Shown piece after piece: positions 47,373 to 61,413 of a stretch of DNA of 64,000 bases (position 1 is the stretch's first letter; each line of letters begins with the position of its first letter). Location: positions 186,001 to 250,000 of the forward strand of contig WTXD01000001.1 in the NCBI GenBank assembly GCA_022496205.1, in the 5' to 3' direction. Origin of the DNA: Gloeopeniophorella convolvens. Lineage: Eukaryota; Basidiomycota; Agaricomycetes; Russulales. The notes under the pieces are model-generated. The model was not told the DNA's origin. It worked only from the letters and a program-made list of their open reading frames with translations, and did not search any database. The translations under genes were made by a program, and so were the position numbers.

Positions 47373-49628
47373 ATGTCGATCTTCATCCCAGACATCTCCT
47401 CAAGGCCTCACGACTCTGACGATTATCATGACCCCCCCACCCTCTCCTGACCTTGTCGTTGGCTCTGTCTCTAGTACATACAGTATCAGGGATGCCATTG
47501 ACTCTTGTGCGTCCTTTCTCCACCCCTCGGGAGGCCCGATGGGGCTCATGAGCTCATAATTCCCTCCGTTCCACAGATCGTCGCTCTCAGCTCATGTTGT
47601 CCACCTCTGGAGTTCTCTCATCCTCTTATACTGGCTTTGCCATCCCCACAGACGACGAAGAGTCGCGACTGGCAGACGAAGATGAAGACGATCTGCTGAC
47701 TCCCCGCCCCGAGGACTTCACCCGCGACGGTTTTGTTAGTGGCTTGGCCTGGGATATGGCAGCTGCACCGGCACATCCTACTCTCCCTCGCGTCGAGGCG
47801 GTCGGAGAGAATCGCTCGGGCGAACAGCTGACCGCGCCTCGAGGCCCCGCAAAAGTGAACGAGCGAAGCCCCTTGCTTCCTCGCCCCCAATCTTCATCCG
47901 AAGAACCAGTTTCATCGGCCGCACTGCGCCGCTTGTCCAATGCTGCTCCCACGAAACCTGCCGTAGCTGGGCAGAGTACGTTCAGCCAGACCGTAAGCGA
48001 TGATACCCTTCGATTTTGGCGTCAAGATGATGACTTCTTGCATCAGTTTTTCAATGCCACCGGTCTCCTATTGGGCATTGGTATGCTCTCGGAACCCCTC
48101 GCGTTCTCGTACGCAGGGTGGATCTGTGGCACCCTTCTGATCATCCTCTATGGGTACATTACATGCTACACGTATGTCATGCATAAGGTTTTGGGAAATT
48201 AAGTACTCACAAGTCCGTCTGCAGAGCCAAATTCCTGGCGGGCGTTGTTTCGGCGGATCCTCGAATCCGCTCTTACGCGGATATCGGACAAAAAGCATTC
48301 GGTGCTCGCTCGATGCCGTTTGTGAACTCAATGTTCTGCTTTGAGACATTCAGCATTGGGTGAGTGCAAAGAGCGCCTCTGCCTGACGTCATCTCAGCCC
48401 TCTGCAGCGTTATTTTGGTTACAGTGTATGCAGATTCATTGAACGCCCTTGTGCCAGCATTCTCATCGGACGCCTACAAGATTCTGGGCCTCTTCATGTG
48501 AGTTCCATTTCACTAGAAAACTTAACGCCTGCTGATGGTTCAACTCGACAGCCTCATACCCACTGTTTTCCTACCCCCATCTCTCCTCTCATACGGCTCT
48601 CTTCTTGGAATATTATCAACTGTATCCCTGATCGCGGTCGTCTTCATTGACGGGTTGACAAAATTAGAAGCGCCTGGCAGCCTTTGGCAGCCTGCGGAGA
48701 CTTCTTTCAGCACTGAAAACTTGGAAGAACTTGGCCTGGCTTTCGGGCTGTTCATGGCAGGTGTACGTAATGATTAAATTCTTTTGAGGCACCAGTCCTG
48801 ACTTTGGCGTCTTTCCACAGTTTGGTGCGCACGCGGCGCTCCCGTCTTTGGCAAGAGACATGGCCGAGCCGCACCGCTTTAATAAAGCGATGAATTATTC
48901 ATTTGTGAGCGGTCTCGTGGCTTTGAAGAACTTCTCTGACCATGTGCACCCTTGCAGAGCTTTGCGACCGCCGTATATGCCATCATAGGCATGGCTGGCT
49001 ACCTTATGTTTGGAAATGACGTTGATGACGAAGTAAAAACGCTGTCTCCCTTCTGTACCGTTTCTCAGACTAAAGTAACACAATCACCCAGGTCAGCCAA
49101 AACCTGCTTCGGATCCCAGGATATAACCCAGTGCTCAATAAGATTGCGCTTTGGATGCTCGTGGTCGCCCCGTTGTACGTCCCCTTCACGCCCGTTCCCG
49201 AGTATCCGATTCGAAGTTGCTTATATGCATACAGGACGAAGTACGCTCTGGGGACTCGACCACTCAACATCACATTGGAAGTCCAGCTCGGTTTGGATAA
49301 CCATCTGCCGGAGGAAGCCTCATTCGATCAAAAGTCCTCTCCCGCGGCTCGCGGCTTCAATCGTTCGCTCAAACGCATACTCATTGTCTGCGAGAGAGTA
49401 GCCCTCGTCTGCCTCTCAGTGACCGTGTCTATTCTCGTGCCCGACTTTGGCTCGATTATGGCTATCCTTGGCTCATTCACGGTCTTCGTGATGTGCGTCT
49501 TGGGACCGGTTGCGGCGAAAATGTGCCTAGAGAAGAGGATGCCAATTCATGACGTGACAATCTTCACCACTGCCCTTGTCATGGCAGCTTGGGGTACTGC
49601 AGCAGCTTTTTGGTCTACGACACAATGA
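47373..49628 (+). CDS. Vacuolar amino-acid transporter (AVT1-like, AAAP family)
   Basis: Proton-coupled amino-acid transporter with a long cytosolic N-terminus (about 190 residues, Asp/Pro/Ser-rich) as in yeast Avt1. ATG at 47373 (MSIFIPDISSRPHDSDDYHD). Helices start at FFNATGLLLGIGMLSEPLAF, the family's first-helix signature. They continue through YAGWICGTLLIILYGYITCY, GLFILIPTVFLPPSLLSYG, FGLFMAGFGAHAALPSLARD, FATAVYAIIGMAGYLMFGND and VLNKIALWMLVVAPLTKYAL, about 11 in all, ending in TTALVMAAWGTAAAFW. About nine introns. GFGAHA...LARDM is typical of the family. Localisation to the vacuole is inferred from family. Confidence 0.85.
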
Positions 49629-49881
49629 TGGGATCTCGCGGCATAGTATAGAAGTATTGATGACCTGTAGCATTGCGTTCTGTATCCATGTTGCAATATA
49701 CGTCGAGACGGGTCAAAACTGCGATTTTGATGACGCAGCGTGACAAGTTGCCCTTAGTGCCGGAACAGCCAGTCGTAACACGAGTGAGTGAGTCCAACGA
49801 GCCTTTGCAAGTGCGGCTGGTTGGGGCAGCCAAAATACATACATCTACGATATACATGCTGCTTTTGGACGCCGACGGGAC

Positions 49882-50822
49882 CTACGCTGCCAAGACGGCG
49901 TGTGTGATGACTTTTGACAGCTCTGCACGCGGGGTTGAGCGAATTAAATAGGTCGGTTCGAAGAGAGGGCGTACGCTGGAGCTTGATATCCTCCTGGACG
50001 ACAGTCGATGCTATCTGGTTGTCGGGGTTAGGGGGAAGCTCGATGACCCCGGTTGCCGTGTCAGACTTCCAGCCCAAGTTTGAGATATACTCCTCCAAGT
50101 TGGCTCCTAGGAATGAGGCCGATTGTGAGATTAAATAACATCAGTGAGGGCACATACTCGACGCACCCTCAAGATCCAAGTAAGACCCTAGCCGCTTGCT
50201 GCCGATCTTCTGAAAGGTGGCCTTCACGGCACGCACGGCGACCTCTCTGATCGAGTCCTCGAAACCGACAACCTCCACAGTGTAGTTATCCCGCAGCGAT
50301 TCGAGGGCATCTGACCGGTACAGCGACCAGAATGCAGGGAACCGGCACTGTTGCAGGAGACTATGGAGGTTGGTGAGATACGGCAGAAGACCGGGGAGAG
50401 GATCTGGTTCGTCGAGGCTGGCGCTGGATATCCTGTCGTCTAGCAGAGCAACAGAGAGATTGAAGTCGGGGAAGGGCACAGATGTGAGAGCCTTCACTAG
50501 GATGTTAACCACAACGTCAGGATTGTACAGATCAGGGTTGAATTGATACCTGCTAACGCTCAGGAAACGGGGAGTATGAAATGAGTGTACACCCACAACT
50601 TCAAGATTGCGAGATTTGCAAGGCAGTCGTACTCCTGGCTCCGGATCTGGTGATAGAGATAATCCTCGAGAATCCCAACGTTGGACGGGTTATAGCGGTC
50701 TTTGAGGATTCAGCGCTCGGAGAGAAAGACGGCCGAAAAGCGCACATACCTACACCAGAGACAAGGTTCTCGATGAGCTCTGGGCGTGTCAGAGGGGTGA
50801 CCCATTCCGAAGTCGCAGACAT
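49882..50822 (-). CDS. Translation initiation factor eIF3 subunit K
   Basis: eIF3k is a PCI-fold subunit of the eIF3 complex, present in filamentous fungi but absent from S. cerevisiae. ATG at 50822. Exons splice to SEWVTPLTRPELIENLVSGV, DRYNPSNVGILEDYLYHQIR, EYDCLANLAILKLYQFNPDL and YLTNLHSLLQQCRFPAFWSL. VGFEDSIREVAVRAVKATFQ and LGEYISNLGWKSDTATGVIE follow. The last intron (about 49912-49961) joins EDIKLQ to QLSKVITHAVLAA and the stop at 49882. About 245 residues, the usual size. It is head-to-head with the WDR5 gene, 74 bp between the two ATGs. Confidence 0.92.
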
Positions 50823-50896
50823 GGTGGTAGACAGAAAATGAAGGTGAATTGGTGGTCGGCCCGTTGCTTCCGGCATATCGAATCTCTTTCTCAACC

Positions 50897-53890
<2,994 letters not shown>

Positions 53891-54094
53891 TGATTTTGCA
53901 TCAATCCTACCCTCACGCGTTGCACGTTTATCTTTGAAGCTTCACGCTTAAGCAACCTTGCTAGATATAATCCGCGAGTGCACGACTCGGATATTCGGGT
54001 GCCCTCAGCGGAATCGGACCTGTCTGCACAGCGAATGTCTCTTGCCGCAGGATAAAGAGAAGTGAAGAAACAATCAAAAAATACAAATACTACA

Positions 54095-55142
54095 TCACAC
54101 GTCAGGCTCTTCAGCGGGTTGAGAACCCCTTTTATGTCGCCGTCGACGCTTGTGCTTTGGTTGGGAATTCTCCACTACACCGTCAACGTCTTCACCCCCA
54201 GTCCGCTTCCTCTTGCCTCCAACTTCAGCGCTCGTGGTCTGGGCGGCAACAGATGAATTTGGCTTCTTTTTTTCTTCTTGAATTGTCGGCTTTGCTACCT
54301 TCTTTTTCACGCTCAGAGGGTTTGGTCCCTTGGGACCTTTCTTCTTCTTCTTCACGGGTTCGACTTGAGGTGTGGCCGCATGTAACGCCGCCTTCTCTGA
54401 ACTAGATGGTCCCAGGGAGTCCTGCTCGGCCTGTGACCCCTGTCCATCAGTACATAACGACTTGTGCGAGGGTATAAATGACGTACAAGTTGCTTTGCGC
54501 GCATCGTGATATCGCTAGCTGGTTCCAGAATCATGACGGCGCGGTTTATGTGCACAATCGGGACACCCGGTATTGCGCGGAGACCGACGCGAAGAGGATG
54601 TGACTGAGAAGCGACCACGTAACGATGCTTGTTGGTCTCGCCTGGTCAACGCAAACGCACCGTCCCGTCAACGGGAACGCAGCTTGGCAGGATAAACCAC
54701 TCACCGACCACGGAAGCAATGCACTCGTCTCCGGGTATTGGTTCTTTGTGATTACATTTACGTCTCTCGAACGTCTTCGCAAGGTCGACGGCAGGCTGCT
54801 GCGACTTCCCTTGGAGATAGAGCTCGTGGATGCAGCATTGAGTGATCACTGACAAGCCGCTTAGGGCCAGACGTAGTACCTGGGTCTGGTGCGAGCAAGG
54901 GGTTGGGTCCACTCACTGAGTTTGACGGTCCCGACGAGTACTGTCTCTACCTGCGCAAGGAAGTCCATTTTTTGAGATACCGAGGTCTTGCACATCTCAG
55001 AGTCGACTGCGAGGACGCGTGAGGGGTTAGGCTCGCATCAATAACGCGACGCACCGAGAACTTGGTAGGGCTGCCTGAAGCCGAATGACATTGCGTACAT
55101 AGCCATTAGTTTGCGATATGCTTTTGAGCGTTTATGCCGCAT
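54095..55142 (-). CDS. UTP23: rRNA-processing protein UTP23
   Basis: PIN-fold component of the small-subunit processome that helps release the snR30 snoRNA. ATG at 55142 gives MRHKRSKAYRKLMAMYAMSF then GFRQPYQVLVDSEMC, the family start. Following exons encode MITQCCIHELYLQGKSQQPA, CNHKEPIPGDECIASVVGE, KHRYVVASQSHPLRVGLRAI and PGVPIVHINRAVMILEPASD. The last exon is a basic nucleolar-type tail (MKKKKKGPKGPNPLSVKK; KHKRRRRHKRG). About 250 residues with five or so introns. The VAS-SHPLR-LR-IPGVP block is diagnostic of Utp23/Fcf1, and the CNHK variant favours Utp23. Head-to-head with EMC7 (85 bp). Confidence 0.88.
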
Positions 55143-55227
55143 TTTGGCGTAAAGTAGTCGTGCGCGTCGAGAGAGTCTGCTTGAAGAGGCTTGAAGCTGA
55201 CGACATCCAAATTGGGACGACGCCTCC

Positions 55228-56261
55228 ATGACCCGCCTCCTCACCGTCGCTTTACTCCTTGCGTATGTACATTCTATCAGTCCCTCTATCGCGGTGTCTC
55301 TAAAGCAGTCTCCAGGAGCTCATTCCTTTCCACGTCGGCCGGTGAACTATCCGGTTTCGTGCAATGGAATGAACACTGCGAAGGTTCGTGTCGTGGCTCA
55401 ACGTGCGAGGAACTGTGATTGCTGAACGTCTGTCACATCCTCCAGACATCTCGCAGCTTGGGCATGCAAAGGTTGTCCTCGACAATTCTATTGCCTTCGG
55501 GAGCATCGCTCGCGACGGCCGGTTTGTGATGTACGTCGCACGCTCTCCCCGGACCGAGTCCGACACCCTAACTGTCGTTCAGCCCAGAGGTTGATGCTGG
55601 GACCTACCTCGTCTCCGTGGTTTCTCATGATCATGTATTCGACCAGGCATGTCTGATCAAATCTCTTCCATGGACCGTCGTGCTGAGCTCGGTGGCCAGA
55701 TTCGTGTCGACGTCCCCCCGGAACCTGAGCTACCTCCCGAAGTCCGTCCCTACGCTGTTGGTACCCCCCTGAACCCGCGCTCCCCAGTCAAGCTCCCGTA
55801 CCCTATCAAGCTCGTCCCGCGACACAAGAAGAACTACTTTGTCCCGCACCAATCTTTCAATGTCATGCAGATGTTCCAAAATCCCATGATGCTTATCATG
55901 GTGTTCGGCGGCCTGATGATGCTCGCCATGCCTTACATTACGGTAACGTTCTCCCGTCGCTATGCCGTGATCTCCGAGACTTATGGGCGGCGTTTGGTAA
56001 CAGCAGAACCTTGATCCCGAGCTGGTCCAGGAGGCACAACAGAACCAAGCCAAATTCGCGAAAGCGCTCCAGGGCGGCGATCTTAAGTCCGGGTTCGTTG
56101 CTGTCTCACGCGTGAACGCAAGGAATCTCATATGATGTTATAGTTTAACGGCTCTTGCGGGCGGTGATGATGGCCGACCTGCAATCACGACGGGCACATC
56201 ATCGCAAGCGAACTCAGCCAATGCGGGAGCCAAGAGCAGGGCCAAGAAGCGCAGAGGTTGA
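55228..56261 (+). CDS. ER membrane protein complex subunit 7
   Basis: EMC7 (Sop4-like) is the luminal beta-sandwich subunit of the ER insertase. ATG at 55228 begins a signal peptide (MTRLLTVALLLA), interrupted by an intron from about 55262. The lumenal domain runs through GFVQWNEHCE, LGHAKVVLDNSIAFGSIARD, GRFVMPEVDAGTYLVSVVSH and DHVFDQIRVDVP. A conserved segment KLPYPIKLVPRHKKNYFVPH and one membrane helix (FQNPMMLIMVFGGLMMLAMP) follow. The basic C-terminus (KSRAKKRRG) is cytosolic. The run of YPL-L-PR-K-NYF-PRQSF type is the family signature. Exons of the N-terminal half are approximate. Confidence 0.88.
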
Positions 56262-56548
56262 TTGAATCTCAGTTTCTGTATGCGCAATACGTATATCATA
56301 GATGGAATGTGATATTGTTGTCATTGAGCATCGTGTTCCGAACGTCAGTAGGTCATACAAAAAAAGCACTATTACTCCGAGCTCGGACTGAGTAAATAAG
56401 AGGGTAATAGAATGTAGCTGTAGATTAATTGTCACTTGCGATCAGAACGCGTTAGTCTTGGATAACGAAGGGGTATGTCGTGAAATGGAAGACATGGGAA
56501 CGGAAAGTCTGTAAACCTGAGATTCGAGGAACGGTCCATGGCCGCGTA

Positions 56549-59094
56549 TCAGTCTACCGACATGCGCCGGTCACTCTTAGTCGCCTCTGGCGTCCTCTTG
56601 CGCCAACGCTCCCGCACTCCACTGCGTTTCCGCTCGGCTTCTTCTTGCTCAAATGACTTCACCTTGCTCACGCCACCGGACGACGTTCGCTTTCTCCCTT
56701 TGTCCGGTGACTTGCTTGGAGACTCCTGTCGAGACAGAGAGAAGAATCTGCGTAGACCTGATGAAGAGCCTTCATTTGTGACTTTGCGCTTCGACTCCAT
56801 GGCATCGATGATGACGATTGCTTTAGCTGCGGGAGACATGGATGATGGATTAGGATTAGATGGTGACTTCAGATGCGAATTGCTAGCGGGAGATCGAGTG
56901 GGCGTTGGGCGAAGGCCAGTGGAAGGTGGGCTCCTCGTCATTGGTGGCTTGGGTGACGACGATGCTGTCACAGGGCCTGGCTGCTTCCTGTTGGAGCTCG
57001 GGGAAGCTGTCGGAGGATCGCCATTATGTGGTGTACTCGGCTGGCCAACGTTCACGAGGACCCAACCTTCCGCTGGCACCTTGGGCGAAGTGCTCTTCTT
57101 TGGGTCTGGAGCGGCCTGTCCTGGTGAATGTAGACGATCGGCAGTCCTTGTCTTGTGAACGTCTGTGCGTGGCGCCTCGGAAACAACTGCAGTCTCGCTG
57201 CCCTTTCCTAGCCATTGCTGATGGACGAGCTCCGGCGAACGGACTTGAACTTGTTGCTCTTTGGGCATCATGCGAGGTGGAGACCCGAACATATGGTCAT
57301 GTCCGTCTGGTTTGTCGTGATAGTCATCTGGTGGTGTTCTCGGCTGCTCTTCAGCAGCTGGCGTAGAAACCCATCCGCCAGGCAGCACGTTCTCCTTCGG
57401 ATCACGGTTCCGAGGTTCGTTGCGAGTCTGGCCAAGCTCCTTCGTTCTGCCAGTCCACGTAATGGGTATGTCAGTGGTCCGTCCTGTGTTAGAGCTGAAG
57501 GCAGAGTCCCGGAAGGCTCCAGGGCTTAGAAGAGGGGGGGTTGGCGTTCCGGACTGCGGCGTATTCTTGTGAGGTGAAGTACGTGGAGGGGTCGCCTGGG
57601 GCATAGGGGCGGCTGTGCGACTAGCAGGAGGATTCTCCACCTGCACTGTCGCCCGATCGGGAGGCTGGGCGCCAGTGGGCTGGCCACTGGGCTGTGAGCC
57701 CTCCTTCGCGTGGTGCATTGGCGTGCTGGGGAAGTACGAGTTGACAGCACCTGGGGATGCAGTGTAGAACACAGAGGGAGTTCGTCGGCGTTGACTGGTA
57801 TCCAACTCGCCTGTACGCCCATACTTCTGCGTGCCCACGCCAGTCATATCCACGGCGCTTCCAACGGAGCTTTGCAGCTCCATCCGGTGTTCTTCGGCCG
57901 GAGCGGGTTGGACAGGTGGAACCTCTGCGTCGTGCGTGCTGTCATTCGAGCCTGTGGAGTAGGCGACAGATACAGGAAGTTGCGCCCTTGGAGCCGGCTT
58001 GCGCACAACACCAGACTTTGGTGAGGTGGGACCGGGAGGGGATGAGTTGTTGGGACGAACGGTGACTGGACCCTCCGTTGCCGTGCGTGTATGTCCCGGG
58101 ATGTTCGTCGAGTTGGCTGGCATGGTGTAGCTTCGCCTGTGTTCACGAACTCTGTCGGCGAACCCGGCCTTGAGATCTGGGCGTAGTGAACCTATCGGAC
58201 TACTTGGTTGAGACTCGGGCAGGACGCTGTGGGATAAGCCTGTGAAGACCCATAAGTCTTTGAGGCGTGATCTGCCATTGAGAGAAAGGGACGTGAGAAG
58301 TGTGAAGCCGAATCCGTCCAAAGAGCTGAGCAATGAGAGTATGTGCCGCAGAGAATCTGTGGCAAACGTGTCCTCTTGAAACCCTGGATGCGATGAGGCA
58401 GCCTGTGAGCAGGATGAAGACCGGAGAGGTGGATTACGTTACATCGGTAGCCCTTGAGCTTGAATTCGTAAACGTTGTCTGCTACTTTTTTCTCTGAGAC
58501 TACGCCACGCGGCCACGAACCTCGGACCGTTTGGAGGATGGCCGGCGTTAGGTGCAAAGGAGGAGCGATGACACGAAGAACGTTCTGACTGATGAAAGAA
58601 ATGGCGAAAGGAACCCTGACTGAATGAGGTGCGAGGGTAGAAGAGCCGTTGCTCATCCGCTGAAATGTGGTCAAGGAGCCCGCAGGGGAGTGCGACGGGG
58701 ACTGTGAAGGTCTGGAGAACGCCATGATGAGGCGGTCATCTGGCTCACGTCCATAGTCTACCGTAGACAAGAAGTTGTGGCCGTTACGGAAGAGAATCTC
58801 GAGAATCTCGATGAGCAGCTTCTCTGTCCGCGTTGTCTTGGGATTGGACCATGGCTTGCCTTCCAAGGAAAGCTCGTAGAAGTTATTCTGAGGGAGTTCG
58901 CGATGGCCAAGTATAAGATGTGACTTGTCGAGATGCTTCCTCAGGGCAAGGATGAATTCTTGGGGAAAGCTGTAGAGCCTGAGGAGAGCGGCGCCGGAAA
59001 GGGCAAGGATGGAAAACGAGGAAGGGGTATGTTGATCCCGGATGAACTCGCGCCTTGGTACGAGATTTGTATCCGAGGGGGAGATGCGCGACAT
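56549..59094 (-). CDS. Unknown fungal protein with an internal domain duplication
   Basis: About 825 residues with one intron (near 58376-58435) that joins NVYEFKLKGYR to WFQEDTFATDSLRHILSLLS. I do not recognise the family. The N-terminal 290 residues are folded and contain two similar units of about 65 residues. Unit A is NNFYELSLEGKPW ... KLLIEILEILFRNGHNFLST ... DDRLIMAFSR. Unit B is DNVYEFKLKGYRW ... LRHILSLLSSLDGFGFTLLT ... LKDLWVFTG. The remaining 500 residues are disordered and rich in Pro, Ser and Thr, with a basic end (RRFFSLSRQESPSKSPDKGR). ATG at 59094 fits the folded start. Seen: the duplication. A function cannot be given. Confidence 0.65.
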
Positions 59095-59454
59095 GGTTGG
59101 GAACGACAGGCGTAGGGATTGTGCCCTCGCCGCAGTGTGCAGCCTTGCTACAACGCGTCTCTTGCCACGCCCAACCCACGAACCGGTGCGTGCGCGAGCG
59201 TGCGCCGATCGTCGCGCCTCGCGTTGACCACTGTTAACCTCGGCACCGCTTCTCTGACGTCACGCTTCTGCGCCACCCCACCGGCTTTCCCACGCCCCCT
59301 CCTTCCCCCGGCCCGCAAACTCTTTTGGGCCCGCCTGGTCCGCTCCTGTCCGCTGGCCCGCCGGACCCGTATTCCCCGGTGTCCCTGTGTCCCTTGCTCT
59401 TAAGAACTCAGAAGCTCCCATGCCAGCTGGCCAGGATCTCTCTAATCGACCATC

Positions 59455-61413
59455 ATGGCTAGCAAATTGAACCTGCTCATGTGTGAGTAGCTCCCCGCCT
59501 ACTGTGGCGCACTTACGAGCAGTTTGCGCCTGCAGGTGGAACCGTAAGAAAGCCAATTGGCTCTGGGCGCCACTTTACGTATACGTAAGGCTTGACGATC
59601 CTTCTCATAGGGTGAATACACCACCGGTTGGACCGGTTCGGGGGCTTCCAAGTCGGACAAGAAAGTGTGTATTCGGAATTTGGTGTCAGCCATCTACTTA
59701 GGCGTGTCTTTGTGTACTAGATCGGCGTATGTTCTGAGATCGTCGTGCGCCTGGCGGTTTCTCAGAGTAGATACGATTCTACTAGGTGATCGCCTTGACC
59801 TTGTTCGACCTCCGCAGGCTTGGGAAGGTATGCGGTTGTGCACCCACGCCACAGTCTCTGGTTTACATCTCCTGGGTCGTTGCAGGTCGACAGGCTCGGC
59901 ATGGTAGGTGTCAATGGAAGCAAATTCCCTGCTATCCGCACGCACCTCGAGGAAAACATTGCCAAGGTTTACAAGGACCTTGACATTTCGTATGTAACGG
60001 GCTGAGATAATTATTGCGGTTGCTGGAATTTTCTCGCAGCTTTGACAGCTTCCCTGACGAGGACAAATCCGACCCTGAAGCCTGTAAGTCTGGCTCGGAT
60101 CTTCATTCAGCTTGCCTTGTTGACCCGTCTTCACACAGACAAGGTCGCCATTGATAAGTTAAGTCCCGGTGATGCGGTTGTCATTTTCACGCCGGACAGT
60201 GAGTTCCGCGGTGCATGTGTCAATTAAAGGATGTTCGACGGAGACTGTGCAGGCACTCACTACGCCATCGCCCGCTACGCAATCGAACGTGGTGTGCACG
60301 TCCTCGTCACGAAGCCTGCCACTCAGCTGCTGTCGCACCATTTGGACCTGATTGATCTGTCAAGGAAGCACAACGTTGTCTGCTTCGCCGAGCATCACAA
60401 ACGGTATGTCTTCGTCTGTCAAAAAAGGCGCTGTCTTGTATTAATGACTTGATAACTTGGAAGCTATGACCCCGTTTACAGCGATGCCAGAGCGCGCGCG
60501 GGAACTCTTGGCGAGTTCAATTTCTTCAACGCCTGGATGAGCCAGCCGAAGAGTCAGTTGGAGACATTCCGCGCCTGGGCCGGCAAGGACTCCGACATCA
60601 GGTGAGTAGTGAGGCCTTGAGGGGCGGGTGTGAGAGGCCGTCCTAATTTTGGACACAATAGCTACTATCTGTCGTCTCACCATATCGACATCTGCTGCTG
60701 GATCCTGCAAGACAAGGCCGTCCCTACCCGTGTCGTAGCGAGTGCGGCCACGGGGATCGCCACCAGCGAGCCATATAACTGTGTTCCGGAGACGGAAGAC
60801 ACGATCACGCTCCTTGTTGACTGGCAATCGATCAAGAGCCCGAAGCACAAGGGCACAGCAGTTTATACTGCGTCATGGACCGCCCCACTGAAGGCTGGTG
60901 TCCACTCTGCCCAGCACTGGTACTACATGGGCGAGAAGGTAAGCTCGATCCCACCCCATCACGTCCTGTTCGCATGGTTGGATGACGCACTTTCACAGGG
61001 AGACATCAACATTGATCAGGCACACCGAGGATACGACGTCACGGTCGACGACACTGGCAAGGCCTGGTACAACCCATTCTAGTGCGTACCCTATCGCCGA
61101 TCACTTCCGCTCCAGAGGCGCGTGCTCATGCTCGTGGTTATCGCTGTTGCGCAGTATGAAATACTCGCCTTCCGAGAGTGGGCACTTTGACGGCCAGCGG
61201 GGATACGGGTACATTTCCATAGAGAAATTCGTCGATGCTGCGCGCAGCGTGAACGCCGGTGCCGCCCAGCCAGGTGACTTTGATCTCCAGGGCTTACCTA
61301 CCATCACCAACACGGTCTTGACCACCGCGATTCTTAACGCTGGGCGTATCAGCCTTGACGAGAAGCGACCCGTGGGTATCACCAAGGATGGCGAAAAGTG
61401 GGTCTTGCATTAA
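59455..61413 (+). CDS. Gfo/Idh/MocA-type NAD(P) oxidoreductase
   Basis: Sugar or polyol dehydrogenase family with an N-terminal Rossmann fold. ATG at 59455. Exons splice to [18 protein letters not shown] (GxGxxxxG nucleotide loop) and [19 protein letters not shown], using micro-exons of 8 nt (59536-59543) and 6 nt (59720-59725). Then [40 protein letters not shown] (the family's E/TKP motif, here Thr) and [20 protein letters not shown]. The C-terminal half has [40 protein letters not shown] and [17 protein letters not shown], ending DGEKWVLH. About ten introns. Around 440 residues. The substrate is not predictable from sequence. Confidence 0.85.
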
